DNA of 64,000 nucleotides from Salegentibacter tibetensis (GTDB lineage Bacteria; Bacteroidota; Bacteroidia; Flavobacteriales; Flavobacteriaceae): contig NZ_JAIQZA010000023.1 in NCBI RefSeq assembly GCF_020164485.1, positions 1 through 64,000 on the forward strand, in the 5' to 3' direction. The translations under genes were made by a program, and so were the position numbers. This document shows positions 16,160 to 26,332 of the stretch, piece by piece (the first letter of the stretch is position 1; each line of letters begins with the position of its first letter). Under the pieces are notes generated by a model. That model was not told where the DNA came from. It worked only from the letters and a program-made list of their open reading frames with translations, and searched no databases.

Positions 16160-17170
16160 ATGCGATTAATTTTAATCCTTTTCAGCTTTCTATTTTCTTT
16201 AACTCCCCTTCTGGCACAGGAATCAACTTTCTCTTTAAGCGGAAAAACCAGTGATATTAAAGATGGTACCTGGCTGTATTTCCGCGATATGGTTAACGAT
16301 GGCACCCTGGATTCCGCAGAAGTAAAAAATAACAAATTTAAGTTTAACACCAAACTTCCTGAACCCAGACTTTGGGTTATGCTGCATACCAAAGATCGTT
16401 CTAAATTTAAAGACTTATGGCTGCAGAATAATCCTATGTATTTTGATGCCAGTAACAGTGATTTTGAGGAAGCTGAAGTTACCGGCTCTGTTTCCCAAAA
16501 TTTAGTTGAAAAAGAAAAAGTTGTCTACCAAGACTTTGATAAAATTAGTGAAGTTGAACTCAAAAAACGCCAGGAAAACTTCATAAAAAATAATCCCAAT
16601 GCCCTTATTAGCATTCGAATGCTCTATGAGGTATCAGGAACATGGGGACAGAAGGCTACCGCCCGTTATTTCAAATTGTTCCCTGAGGAAATTCAGGAAA
16701 GCTCATTGGGTAAGCGAATACTCTCCTTTCTAAATAACGACAGTATTCCGCAAATTGGTGAAAAGTACGTTGACTTTGAATTACCGGCACCAAATGGTGA
16801 GCAGTTAAAATTCTCAGAATTAACCGGAAAAGTAACGCTTTTACAGTTCTGGGCTTCTACCTGTGAACCCAGCAAAATGCAGAACCGGGACTTAAAAAAA
16901 CTATACCGAAAATATAAATCTGATGGTCTTGAAATTGTAGCTGTATCCCGGGATATCGATAAGGAAGAATGGGTTAAAAGTATTAAAAAGGATAACTTAA
17001 AATGGCCGCATCTGAGTAGTTTAGAAGGCTGGGAAGGTGCGGTTTTCACTAACTACGGAGTTAGAATAACTCCTTCTAATTATCTAATAGATACCGAAGG
17101 TAAGGTTGCTGGCATAAATCTAAGAGGAGAAAAATTAGAAGAAAACATTGAACAATTATTGAAACAATGA
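16160..17170 (+). CDS. TlpA-like thioredoxin-fold protein with CxxS active site
   Basis: A 336-residue exported protein (signal peptide ending LLAQ). The N-terminal ~130 residues resemble the DUF4369 domain common on Bacteroidota thiol-disulfide proteins; the C-terminal redoxin/TlpA domain begins near residue 200 (IGEKYVDFELPAPNG). The active site reads WASTCEPSK: Cys235 is kept but the resolving Cys is Ser238, while the cis-Pro (TPSNY, Pro305) remains. It may therefore work as a monothiol oxidoreductase or isomerase, or may only bind partners. Confidence 0.88.
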   Translation: MRLILILFSFLFSLTPLLAQESTFSLSGKTSDIKDGTWLYFRDMVNDGTLDSAEVKNNKFKFNTKLPEPRLWVMLHTKDRSKFKDLWLQNNPMYFDASNSDFEEAEVTGSVSQNLVEKEKVVYQDFDKISEVELKKRQENFIKNNPNALISIRMLYEVSGTWGQKATARYFKLFPEEIQESSLGKRILSFLNNDSIPQIGEKYVDFELPAPNGEQLKFSELTGKVTLLQFWASTCEPSKMQNRDLKKLYRKYKSDGLEIVAVSRDIDKEEWVKSIKKDNLKWPHLSSLEGWEGAVFTNYGVRITPSNYLIDTEGKVAGINLRGEKLEENIEQLLKQ

Positions 17171-17296
17171 TTTTTTTGTTTAAATTCATTTTTCCCTTAA
17201 GACTTAACATTAAAATTTAGATTTGAATTTTATCTTTAATATTACGGCAGGGCAAATTACAGCCTTTAGCCGGAATATAATTCAAGCACCATAAAA

Positions 17297-17374
17297 CAAG
17301 AACCTCGGGGCAAGCCCGCCTGAATGATTCGGACAGGCCTCGAGGAATTAAACCCTCAATGAGGGATTAAAAAT
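17297..17374 (+). repeat. 79-bp palindromic repeat, copy B
   Basis: Near-identical to 15512-15590 (differences include GGGCAGG to GGACAGG and CGGGGG to CGAGGA). It ends 7 bp before the GTG start of the next gene, so here it would form part of that gene's leader. Confidence 0.85.
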
Positions 17375-17380
17375 TAAGCT

Positions 17381-17773
17381 GTGATCATTAATTACCGCAA
17401 GAAAAGATTAAAATTACAATTGCTTTTTGGTGTTTCATCGGTAATAATTGGGCTCGTAGCACTAATTATCGGTTCAGAATCTATTTTTATATATCCATGG
17501 CTTATCCTGGGGCTTTTAGAAATTGGCATCTGGTATTACGAAAATAAATATCAATACCTAAAAATAGATAATAACATCCTTACCAAAAATTCGCTTTTTT
17601 CAAAAAGCATAGATCTTACTCAACTTACCGCGATAAAGAAAAACAAAAGCACTTTTGTGCTGGAATCCAATGATCACAGTTTAAAGATTTACAAAGATAT
17701 GATCGCTCCCGATTCTCTAAACCGGCTTACCGACCTTTTAAATGAAATTGAACTGAAACCTCATCAAGTATAG
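17381..17773 (+). CDS. Small two-span membrane protein
   Basis: A 130-residue protein starting at GTG. Basic N-terminus, two adjacent membrane helices (about 13-31 and 35-50), then a soluble ~75-residue beta-rich domain (YQYLKIDNNILTKNSL...) resembling the PH-like domains of YdbT/DUF304-type proteins. Function unknown. It lies 66 bp upstream of the kinase-like gene on the same strand and could be co-transcribed. Confidence 0.7.
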   Translation: MIINYRKKRLKLQLLFGVSSVIIGLVALIIGSESIFIYPWLILGLLEIGIWYYENKYQYLKIDNNILTKNSLFSKSIDLTQLTAIKKNKSTFVLESNDHSLKIYKDMIAPDSLNRLTDLLNEIELKPHQV

Positions 17774-17839
17774 GCGATTTTTCATTTCTTCATTTATTGA
17801 TAAATCTGTATTTTTAATAAGCATATTAATTTTCAATAG

Positions 17840-19117
17840 ATGAAAAAGCTGCTTTGGCTGGTTTTTATACTTCTAATAGGTTTTATCGGCCTTATTTATT
17901 TTTCAGTTTCGAGTACCGATAAGGAATTTGAGACCGCCACCATTAAAAATTTTCAAGACCTAAAAAACATAGATTTCCGTCAGCAAGATTCGGTTCTGGT
18001 GGCAGCCAGTAGTTTGTACGAAACCAATCGGTTAAAAGATATTATGCAGGGAGAAAATTATCGGGAGGCCTGGGCCATGCCGGTAAAAGTTCCGGTGCTT
18101 TTCCTCGATACCCTTTATGGTGGGATGGAGATCGTAAAAGAAGGCGGCGGTACTCAAACCCATTCGCTTCGCTTAAAAGATAAAGATGGTTATTTGTACT
18201 CCCTTCGCAGCGTAAATAAAGATCCTTCTACCCATGTGCCTGAATTTGCCCGCAGTCTGGGTCTGGAAAATATTATAATTGACGCCATTTCAGCCTCACA
18301 TCCTTATGCCGCATTACTTTCGGCTTCACTTTCAGAAAAAGCAGGCGTTTTACACACGCACCCAAAAGTGGTTTTTGTACCAGAACAGGATTTTTTGGGT
18401 AAGAAATACAACGAAAAATATGGCAATCGCCTGTTCCTGCTGGAATATGAAACTGAAGGTAAAAAGAACTGGACGGGCTATGAAAATGTAGATGCAATAC
18501 TCGATACCAAACATCTGCAGGAATTAAAAGAGAAACATACTGAAAAAGTTTCGATAGATGAAAATGCACTGGTGAGGGCGAGATTGTTCGATATGTTCAT
18601 TGGCGACTGGGACAGGCACGCCAAACAATGGGGCTGGGTGATCCAGGAGAAAGACGATGTGTTTAAAGCCATTCCCGTTGCCGGAGACAGGGATAACGCC
18701 TTTTTTAAGTTAGGCGGCATAATTCCCGGTATAATTTCTAACAAAAATATAGAGCCGAAAGTAAGACCTTTTGAACACGAGATTGATTATATGCCGGGAC
18801 TGGTTTATCCTAACGATGTTTATTTCCTTACCAATACTCCAGTTGAAATCTTTATTACCGAAGCAGAAAAACTACAGGAATTAATGACCGATGAAGCTAT
18901 TGCCGATGCTTTTAAAGTCTGGCCAAAAGAGATCTATGAGTTAGACGGAAAAGAGATAGCAGAAAAGTTAAAATCCCGAAGGGAAAATTTAGTAGAATAT
19001 TCAAAAGAATTCCACCGCTTAATCACTGAAAGAGAATTACTAAACGAACCGCTTAAAGGCTCTGAAGACATTGAGATTAGCCCCGGATTGGTAAAATGTT
19101 TTGAATGTAGGATTTAA
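17840..19117 (+). CDS. Membrane-anchored kinase-fold protein, PI3K/HipA/Fam20-like motifs
   Basis: A 425-residue protein with one N-terminal membrane helix (3-23) and a large extracytoplasmic domain. Motifs look like an atypical kinase: SLRSVNKDP with a candidate ATP-binding Lys127, GDWDRHAKQW with Asp258-Arg259-His260-x-x-Gln263 (compare DRHxxN of PI3K/HipA), and AGDRDNAFFK with Asp283 and Asp285 as metal-binding residues. The same DWDRHxxQW signature is known to me from the kinase-like part of large Bacteroidota outer-membrane proteins. If active it would phosphorylate something outside the cytoplasm, as Fam20 enzymes do. Nucleotide source and substrate unknown. Confidence 0.65.
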   Translation: MKKLLWLVFILLIGFIGLIYFSVSSTDKEFETATIKNFQDLKNIDFRQQDSVLVAASSLYETNRLKDIMQGENYREAWAMPVKVPVLFLDTLYGGMEIVKEGGGTQTHSLRLKDKDGYLYSLRSVNKDPSTHVPEFARSLGLENIIIDAISASHPYAALLSASLSEKAGVLHTHPKVVFVPEQDFLGKKYNEKYGNRLFLLEYETEGKKNWTGYENVDAILDTKHLQELKEKHTEKVSIDENALVRARLFDMFIGDWDRHAKQWGWVIQEKDDVFKAIPVAGDRDNAFFKLGGIIPGIISNKNIEPKVRPFEHEIDYMPGLVYPNDVYFLTNTPVEIFITEAEKLQELMTDEAIADAFKVWPKEIYELDGKEIAEKLKSRRENLVEYSKEFHRLITERELLNEPLKGSEDIEISPGLVKCFECRI

Positions 19118-20119
19118 GTTCTCAATTGGTAGTTTTGAGTTTGCTGTTTAAGGTTTGTGGTTCTGGTTTCACGTTCATTGCGAGACCCGTGATAAAAAAT
19201 TTTATCTAGCGTAGGAAAATGACGTTTCGAGCAAAGCGAGTTTTAAACTCCGTGTGTGAGTGTAGAAAATCAGCTGCGTTAATAATTTTTGAAAGCTTGT
19301 CCTGAGTCGAGTCGAAGAGCCCTGGAAAAAATTTAGCTGCTGATTTGCGGTTTTTTGGTCTTGTTGCCAAAAAAACACCTCCACATAGGGCGCCCTTCCT
19401 ACCCGTCCGTTCAGGCGGGTTTTGTTTCGCTTACTTGTATCCGACGAACGCAGTGAGAGGAATACACGCAAAAAATGAAAAAGGAAACTTTTAAACCAGG
19501 TAAGTTTCTTTTTGAATTATAAAAATATCAAAAACAAACCTAAATATCAGCGTTTTAAAAATACGTCAATGGTAAGTCTGAGATTAAAAAGTTTTATCTA
19601 GCGGAAGGAATGACAGTTAAATATGATATTACTGATTTATTAATGAAGCTGAAATAGATTCGTGTTCTGTTCTTTTTCCATTGATAAAAAAGAACCAAAA
19701 AATCTAGGCTTACGAAAATGGATCTAAATTTTTCGTTCGATGTCTAAATTTTCTGAACTCGCGGGGAAAATATGAGTAACGAGAAAAAGACGTGTCGCTC
19801 AAACCCGCCTGACCGAACGGGCAGGCAGCAGAAAATTTAAACGACATCTCACTTCAAATTTTACGATCAATTTCCGATAGGCCGCTTAAATTTCCTACTA
19901 AGTATTATATACCTACTGCTATAACTCTAATTTTATCTCTGTCAATGGTAGACAATAGTCGATGCGGAAATCTGTTCCGGAATAATTCACTCCTTTAAAT
20001 GTTCTCACTTCAATCATAAGATCGCCGCGCTCCTTCCTCGCTCGCGATGACATATACCAAACAATAAACAATTTAAACGGCAACTGAGAACAGAGAACTC
20101 ACAACCGAGAACTGAGAAG
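19118..20119. other. Gene-free 1-kb region with REP-type remnants
   Basis: No credible gene. It contains REP-like pieces: ACCCGTCCGTTCAGGCGGG (about 19400), AACCCGCCTGACCGAACGGG (about 19805), and GATCGCCGCGCTCCTTCC (about 20021), which recurs at about 22247. Its ends hold low-complexity GTTTGTGG/AGAACTGAGAA-type strings. Likely accumulated repeats between two unrelated units. Confidence 0.65.
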
Positions 20120-20881
20120 TTAATTAATAATAATATTGGTTTTATCTACCCCGGTGTTGCCGGTAAGGGGATCGAATGCGTAGATCGTGATCGTGTAATA
20201 TCCTTTTTCCAAATTGGTGTTTGCGGCAAAGGTGCTGGGCTTTTCGGTTGGACTTAAAGTTATTTCCCTGCTTTCCATTTCTTCAGAACTAATAATTGCT
20301 CTTACTTCATATTGATTCGCGTCCCAGGTGCCACCTTCGGTTACAGGGCAACCGCACATCATAACTACGTTAGCTTTAAGGCTAATCTCTTCTGAAGATT
20401 TTATACGTTCATGGGTTTGCGGAGAAAGAATATCTACTACAAAACCGGGAACTTCCAACACTACTCCATCGCCGGTAATATCTTTTCCGGGAATAACCCA
20501 AAGCTGCGTGCTTGAAATCACTTTAGCCTGTTTCTTATTAAAAGGCGCGTGGGCTTCCACGTCTATAAATATTGGATCATCTATATCTAATTTAGCTTCA
20601 AATCCGGCTGTTTTCTCATCGGTAAGGCTGTCGTAGCGTTTTTGCGGAGTATGCAGGATTAATTTTGTATCTCCCGTGCTTCCGGAAGTCAAGCCCTGGT
20701 CCAGGATCTCCCCAGTTTCAGCATTTCTAATAATTATTTTAGCACCGCCAATAGAACTTCCTATAAATTTAGCATCTTTAGCCAGAGCCCGCACCATTAT
20801 CGTGGTTTCCTGGGCGGAAAGACTTCCAAAACAAAATAAAAAAACACTTAATAAGCTAAAAACCTGGAGTCTAAATTTCAT
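20120..20881 (-). CDS. Secreted protein with Ig-like beta domains
   Basis: A 253-residue protein with a clear signal peptide (…GSLSAQ). The first part resembles a carboxypeptidase-regulatory or Ig-like beta sandwich (KIIIRNAETGEILDQGLTSG); the second half reads like another Ig-like domain (DPLTGNTGVDKTNIIIN at the end) after a CGCP motif. Possibly a structural or binding protein of the envelope; no enzyme motif seen. It lies 39 bp downstream of the L,D-transpeptidase gene on the same strand and may be in its operon. Confidence 0.7.
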   Translation of the reverse strand: MKFRLQVFSLLSVFLFCFGSLSAQETTIMVRALAKDAKFIGSSIGGAKIIIRNAETGEILDQGLTSGSTGDTKLILHTPQKRYDSLTDEKTAGFEAKLDIDDPIFIDVEAHAPFNKKQAKVISSTQLWVIPGKDITGDGVVLEVPGFVVDILSPQTHERIKSSEEISLKANVVMMCGCPVTEGGTWDANQYEVRAIISSEEMESREITLSPTEKPSTFAANTNLEKGYYTITIYAFDPLTGNTGVDKTNIIIN

Positions 20882-20920
20882 AAAATTAAATTTTCACTAA
20901 AATACAAAATGCCCAAGAAT

Positions 20921-21865
20921 CTAAAGCATAATTTCGTTTTCGCTTAGATCTTTGAAATTAAAGTTTAACGGATCTTTTTCATGACGCTGGGCATAAACTC
21001 TTAGCGTATCCATTTCAGCAGAATTTAGCTCGTTGAATTTGTTGTTTCCGGCAAGTTTAAACCAGGGTTGAATATCTTTAAAATCATATTGGCCAATTAC
21101 CATAAAAGGAGTACCGTTTTGCACAATCACATCGCTTTCCAGTTCCCACATACTAGCCCAATCGTAAATAAATTTTGCATCTTCCCTGTACATTCTCACG
21201 CAGCCATGGCTGGCGGGATAACCCGGGAGGGTATATTCGTGGGTACCGATTCCTTCAAAATTCATAAAATTAAAGTAATAGGGCATAATCCAGGACTCGT
21301 CTATGGTACTTATTTTTCGTTTCGCTTTGTAATTCCCGTAATATAACCCAGAAGGTGTGCCGGTGGTTTGCTTCCCGGTACTAACCGGACCCCAATGTAA
21401 CAAATTACCATTTTCATATAGTGCGAAAGCCTGAACCCTTTGCGAGATTACCACGGTTTTATCTATGGAATCCAAAAGATTTAAATTCTTTGGAAATGGT
21501 GAATACAATTTGATGTCTTTCACTAAAGAATCGGGAATTATTAGTTTTGTGCCGGTTTTAATTCGGTGTTCATCAATTCGGTTTAGAGCATAAACCAGTT
21601 TTCGCTCTTCTTCTGAAAAACTATTTTTAAGGCTGTCCAGATGCTCCGGGCTCGAAATCGAATCCAGCCTGTAGGTGGTTTTAAAAACCGGAGGTTCCAG
21701 GGAAATAGTATCTAATTGAGTAGGTGGAATTTCCTCTATTTTTTCTTGTTTATCATTATTACAGGAAGAAAAAATCAATAATAACACCCCTGAAAACACC
21801 AGAAGGAATTTAATATATTTTGGTTTCAAAATGTTTGGGTTTAGGTTGTGTTCAGGGAAAAACAC
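20921..21865 (-). CDS. L,D-transpeptidase (YkuD), lipoprotein
   Basis: A 314-residue lipoprotein (lipobox FSSC, Cys35). The YkuD catalytic signature is complete: GIGTHEY with His209, then SHGCVRM with His220, Cys222 and Arg224. These enzymes make 3-3 crosslinks in peptidoglycan or attach outer-membrane proteins to it. The N-terminal ~130 residues are an extra helical region of unknown role. The first ATG is plausible because the hydrophobic stretch starts at residue 18. Confidence 0.9.
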   Translation of the reverse strand: MFFPEHNLNPNILKPKYIKFLLVFSGVLLLIFSSCNNDKQEKIEEIPPTQLDTISLEPPVFKTTYRLDSISSPEHLDSLKNSFSEEERKLVYALNRIDEHRIKTGTKLIIPDSLVKDIKLYSPFPKNLNLLDSIDKTVVISQRVQAFALYENGNLLHWGPVSTGKQTTGTPSGLYYGNYKAKRKISTIDESWIMPYYFNFMNFEGIGTHEYTLPGYPASHGCVRMYREDAKFIYDWASMWELESDVIVQNGTPFMVIGQYDFKDIQPWFKLAGNNKFNELNSAEMDTLRVYAQRHEKDPLNFNFKDLSENEIML

Positions 21866-22351
21866 CTCCCCGAATACTCCACGAAATTAGGTCGTCAGGT
21901 TTTTTAATGCTGCCAATGAAGCGTTAATAATTTGTTGTGGGATTGGTAAAAAATAAATGTTTGCAGTTCGGGGTTTGGAGTTCAGATCAGGTGTCTGTTA
22001 TCGGTTTTCTGTTATGAGTTGTGGGTTCATTTTAATTTTTTACGCCAGTTCGAGTGTCGGTATTTGAGCCTGAGTGAAAATATCGCTTTATCGAGAACCA
22101 TTAAAAGTCCTAACATCACAAAACTTCTCGATACGCCCGACTCCCATCGGGCTACTCGAAGCGACGAACGTCATTGAGAAGACTACGATAGCCTCACATG
22201 ACAATTCTGTACTGAACTAGTCCCATTGAAAGGTTTACTTTCCAACAAAAGATCGCCGCGCTTGTTCCTCGCTCGCGATGACGATTTTGTGAACCACAAA
22301 CCTCAAACAATAAACTACAGAAAACTACGACTGCAAACTGCCTACTGGACA
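21866..22351. other. Intergenic REP-rich region
   Basis: No gene. It contains ATACGCCCGACTCCCATCGGG-type inverted pieces (about 22130), the second copy of the GATCGCCGCGCTTGTTCC element (about 22250-22282), and low-complexity strings of the GTTTGGAGTTCAG type. Confidence 0.6.
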
Positions 22352-25300
22352 CTATCTCTTAATAATCGCCCTCTTCACAATCACTCCTTCATTGGTAAAG
22401 ATCTGCAGGGTGTAGACCGATTCCTCCACCCCCTGGATAGTCATTCTATAAAAGCGGGCATTGGCATTGTAATCTTGCTGCATGAGGTAACGGCCGCGGG
22501 AATCAAAAACCCTTACGCGTTCAATAAACATCCCTTCGGGGGTGGCAATGGTGAAAACACCGTTGCTTGGATTGGGATAGAGGAATAGAAATTCATCCTC
22601 TCCTATTTCTGGAAACTCACAAGCTTCGCCACTAATCCTCACCTGGATATTTCGCTCTGTTACATTTCCGCTAGCGTCTTCAACTTCAACATTTACAGTA
22701 TTTATCCCCACATCTTTACAGGTAAAAACCGATTTACCGAAACGGTAAATAAGTTCTTCGCTGCAATTATCTTCAGCTAAAACAGCATTCTCTTCCAGGT
22801 ATGCAAAACCTGCATTATTTAAACTTAGCTCCACAATTCCGGTGATGATCACCGGGGGTATTTCTTCACGAATTTCCACATTGATCATACAGCTGCCGTT
22901 CTTTTCTCCGGAGTAATCCAACTGAATTACTGCTGTACCTAAATCACTGCAATTAAAATTTAGCCTACTTGCCTCAAAGGTAATTCCACTGGCGTCGCCG
23001 GTGTAAAGGTCTTGCAGGTTGAGGCTGGCTTCCCCGTTTTCACCGAGGTTAAGTACTACGTTTTCCCGGCATTGAAATTCGCCTGAAGCAGTATCTACAA
23101 CCTCTACTGTGGTGTCACAGGAATCCATATTCCCTGCTTCGTCCCGAACCGTTAAAGTTATTGGCACCTCGCCGATATCGGCACGGGTGAAATCTAACTG
23201 ACTTAAAACCATGGAAACGATTCCGCAATTATCGGTTGAGTTGTTGTCCAGGTCTTCGGGTTCTATACTCCCGTTGCCGCTACTGTCTAAATTCACTACA
23301 AAGCCGGAAACACAAGAGGCTACCGGTGGCATAAGATCTACTACTCGTGAAGAAAAAGAACATTCTCCCACAAATTCCTCGGTTTCCTGATTAAAAATTT
23401 CAATAGTAGTAAGGATAATATTGTCAAACTGTTCATAGGATTGTTCAAAACTTGGCGTAAAATTTTGAGTCTCTATGAGGTAGCTGTAATCGGGTACGGT
23501 AAATTCACAATCTTCGTCCAGCCTAATATCGGGGATGTCACCCTGGAAACATTGGTATTCGGGATCGGCGGGCTCTGCATCTTCAGCTATAATTTCTATG
23601 GAAGTGGTACATTGGTCAGTATTTCCGGCTGAATCTTCTATATAAAGAGTGATATTTTTAGTCCCTGTGGTAGTAAAAGTATCCTCAGAAAGGCTTAGAG
23701 TAATTTCACAATTATCACCTGAGTTTAAATCTATTGCAGATGGAGGAATAATTACACTACCATTTTGCAGTCGAAATTCCCGACCCGGTTCTATACAATT
23801 TGCTTCGGGGGATATTTCGTCAAAAACCTCAACCTGCGCAGTACAGGTAGAACTCAAATTTGTATCAGGGTCTGTCGCGGTTAAGGTTACGGTATTCGTT
23901 CCCAGGTTAGAACAGTCAAATTCTTCCTGGTTCAGGCTTAAAATTAGATCATCCCTTTCCCCGTTATAAATAGTTTCAGGATCCAGACTTGCCTGTCCGT
24001 TTTCATCGAGGAAAACCTCGTAATTTAGACATTCTATTTCGGGACCCATTTGTTCGTCTTGCAGAATCAAAGTGATCACACAGGTTTCTGTATTATTATT
24101 GCTGTCGGTAGCGGTTAAATTAATAGTATATTCACCCGGACTGGCAATAACAGTTCCCGGCGAGGGAGACTGGACTAAATTAAGCTCCTCTTTACTGTTA
24201 CAATTATCTGAAACCCTGTTTTCAAAAAAATCGGGTACCTCATACCCATCTTCGGAAAGATCCACAATTATGGCTTCTGCCGGACAAATAATTAACGGAG
24301 CTCCCACATCTTCTACGGTTACTTGCACCGGGCACGAGTATGTTTCACCAGTTTCAGTATTTGTAGCATTGATAATTAATGGATTAGTACCAATATCTTC
24401 GCATGTAAATTGCTGATCTTCTATAGTAAACACAAGATTTGAGGTGTCACTGGTTACAAATTCTGAAGTTGGGATTTCTGTTACCGAAGAATTTTGGGCA
24501 TCTTCTCCTAATCTAACTGTATATTCTTCTACGCATTGGAAATCGTATGGTTCTGGTTCTTCAGGTAAAATTTCAATCGAAGTTGAACATTCCTCTGTAT
24601 TCCCTGATGTATCTTTTACGGTCAAAGTTATAATTTTTGTTCCCGGAGAGGTAAAAGTAGACTCAGAAAGTGTTCTAGTGGAAATACCACAATTATCAGA
24701 AGAACTTAATTCTATATCTGAAATTGCAATAGTTACACTGCCATTTTCTAATTGAAATTCCTTTCCATCTGCAACACAACTTACAAGAGGATCCTGGTCA
24801 TCTGTTACCGTAATTATTGCTGTGCAGGTATCAGACAGACCCGTTTGAGCATCTATAACTGTTAATTCCACTTCATTTTCTCCAATATCTGAACATGTAA
24901 AACTTTCTTTATCAATTTCAAGTTCAAGATCTTCATTTCCATCGTAAACTTGTGCTGCTGTAATAGAAGCCTCTCCATTATCATCTAAAGTCACTTCAAA
25001 ACTATTACAATTCGCTTCGGGTGGCGTTTCTTCTTCACCTTCCAGAATCCTTATGGTAGTTTCACAAGTATCTATATTCCCATTAGTATCAGTTACGGTT
25101 AAAGTAATTGGAAAATCACCCGCTTCTTCGAAAGTATATTGTGAAAGTTCTATATTTTCAATTTCACAATTATCAGTAGAACCGTCATCAATTTGCTCTG
25201 CGGTAATGGTAACTACTCCATTATCTAAGGTGAATTCAGCATCATCCACACAAACCGCTTCCGGATTCTCAGTATCAAAAGAAGGAGTACGATTATAAAT

Positions 25301-26332
25301 TTCTAGTTCAAAAACTAACCTAGAAAAGATGCTAGCTCCCTGAATATTAGAATTATTTACAGCCATTTTATCAGTACAGTAGGTAAATGTCAAATCAAAT
25401 GGCAATTGAACTCTATCCCTTACAGCTTGTTCATAAGTATTATCAGAATTAAATAATTTAATTGAGAATTCATTATTGTCTATCCCATCTCTAATATCAC
25501 CTAATGCACCTAATAAATAAAATGCATCTCCCTCCAAAATTTTAGCAAAATCAATTTTATCCGAATAATCAATAATATGGATAAAACCTTCGTGATCTAT
25601 CTCTATACTTCCTGGAGAACCTAAATTTGACATTTTTTGCAAGAAATTAAAATTTTCGTCAAAAACCAATGTTTCTCCATTATTAGCCGCGTGACTGATA
25701 TAAATATTACCTGAAGTTGCAACAGCTATCCTATATGGCTGATCTAATTCATTCATTAAAAGATTGGAACTTACAGTTCCATCTTCATAATAAATTTTCA
25801 ACCTACTGCTAATAGTACTTTCGGCTCCAGTTCCATCGTTATAATCTACTATAAATAAATTATCTGCTTGATCGAAAGCTAAACCTAAGGGTTTAAAGTA
25901 CCCTGAACTTTTTCTTCTATTTGTTAACTCATTTCCATTTAAATCAAATGCAAGAACCTCTCTACCTTCATAATGAGCCACATAAATCTCATTTCTAGAA
26001 TTTATAGCCATATCCACTAATCCTTCAAAAGAACCTTCTAGTTGAAAAGAACCATCTAAGTCTCCATTGCTATCAAAAACCAAAACCTCTCCGCCAAACT
26101 TCAAAGCATAAATGTTGTCTTCAGTATCTGTAGAAGTTGCTATAACTATTTGATCCAGATTACTGGCATTCGCTTGCCCCATTGGCTCAGCTTTTTCCCA
26201 GTTATAAACTGGTACTTCCTGTCCAAAACCAACAAAAAAATTCAGTAAAAAAAAGAGAAAAAAAAGCGCTGTAGTTCTACTAAACGGCTGTAGCCGAAAA
26301 GTATAACCGGGGTGTGAGTAACTTTGCTTCAT
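22352..26332 (-). CDS. Large T9SS-secreted repeat protein
   Basis: A 1326-residue protein with a signal peptide (…GFGQE). The N-terminal ~330 residues look like an NHL-type beta propeller (DQIVIATSTDTEDNIYAL, ILVFDSNGDLDG). About ten Ig/HYR-like repeats of ~80-90 residues follow, with a recurring DNCxI / GxxxITLTVxDxxGNxxxC pattern, so disulfides are likely. The last ~80 residues are a type IX secretion sorting domain (LYPNPSNGVF ... VKRAIIKR). Predicted to be secreted or surface-attached through the T9SS; adhesion or carbohydrate binding is plausible but unproven. Confidence 0.88.
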   Translation of the reverse strand: MKQSYSHPGYTFRLQPFSRTTALFFLFFLLNFFVGFGQEVPVYNWEKAEPMGQANASNLDQIVIATSTDTEDNIYALKFGGEVLVFDSNGDLDGSFQLEGSFEGLVDMAINSRNEIYVAHYEGREVLAFDLNGNELTNRRKSSGYFKPLGLAFDQADNLFIVDYNDGTGAESTISSRLKIYYEDGTVSSNLLMNELDQPYRIAVATSGNIYISHAANNGETLVFDENFNFLQKMSNLGSPGSIEIDHEGFIHIIDYSDKIDFAKILEGDAFYLLGALGDIRDGIDNNEFSIKLFNSDNTYEQAVRDRVQLPFDLTFTYCTDKMAVNNSNIQGASIFSRLVFELEIYNRTPSFDTENPEAVCVDDAEFTLDNGVVTITAEQIDDGSTDNCEIENIELSQYTFEEAGDFPITLTVTDTNGNIDTCETTIRILEGEEETPPEANCNSFEVTLDDNGEASITAAQVYDGNEDLELEIDKESFTCSDIGENEVELTVIDAQTGLSDTCTAIITVTDDQDPLVSCVADGKEFQLENGSVTIAISDIELSSSDNCGISTRTLSESTFTSPGTKIITLTVKDTSGNTEECSTSIEILPEEPEPYDFQCVEEYTVRLGEDAQNSSVTEIPTSEFVTSDTSNLVFTIEDQQFTCEDIGTNPLIINATNTETGETYSCPVQVTVEDVGAPLIICPAEAIIVDLSEDGYEVPDFFENRVSDNCNSKEELNLVQSPSPGTVIASPGEYTINLTATDSNNNTETCVITLILQDEQMGPEIECLNYEVFLDENGQASLDPETIYNGERDDLILSLNQEEFDCSNLGTNTVTLTATDPDTNLSSTCTAQVEVFDEISPEANCIEPGREFRLQNGSVIIPPSAIDLNSGDNCEITLSLSEDTFTTTGTKNITLYIEDSAGNTDQCTTSIEIIAEDAEPADPEYQCFQGDIPDIRLDEDCEFTVPDYSYLIETQNFTPSFEQSYEQFDNIILTTIEIFNQETEEFVGECSFSSRVVDLMPPVASCVSGFVVNLDSSGNGSIEPEDLDNNSTDNCGIVSMVLSQLDFTRADIGEVPITLTVRDEAGNMDSCDTTVEVVDTASGEFQCRENVVLNLGENGEASLNLQDLYTGDASGITFEASRLNFNCSDLGTAVIQLDYSGEKNGSCMINVEIREEIPPVIITGIVELSLNNAGFAYLEENAVLAEDNCSEELIYRFGKSVFTCKDVGINTVNVEVEDASGNVTERNIQVRISGEACEFPEIGEDEFLFLYPNPSNGVFTIATPEGMFIERVRVFDSRGRYLMQQDYNANARFYRMTIQGVEESVYTLQIFTNEGVIVKRAIIKR

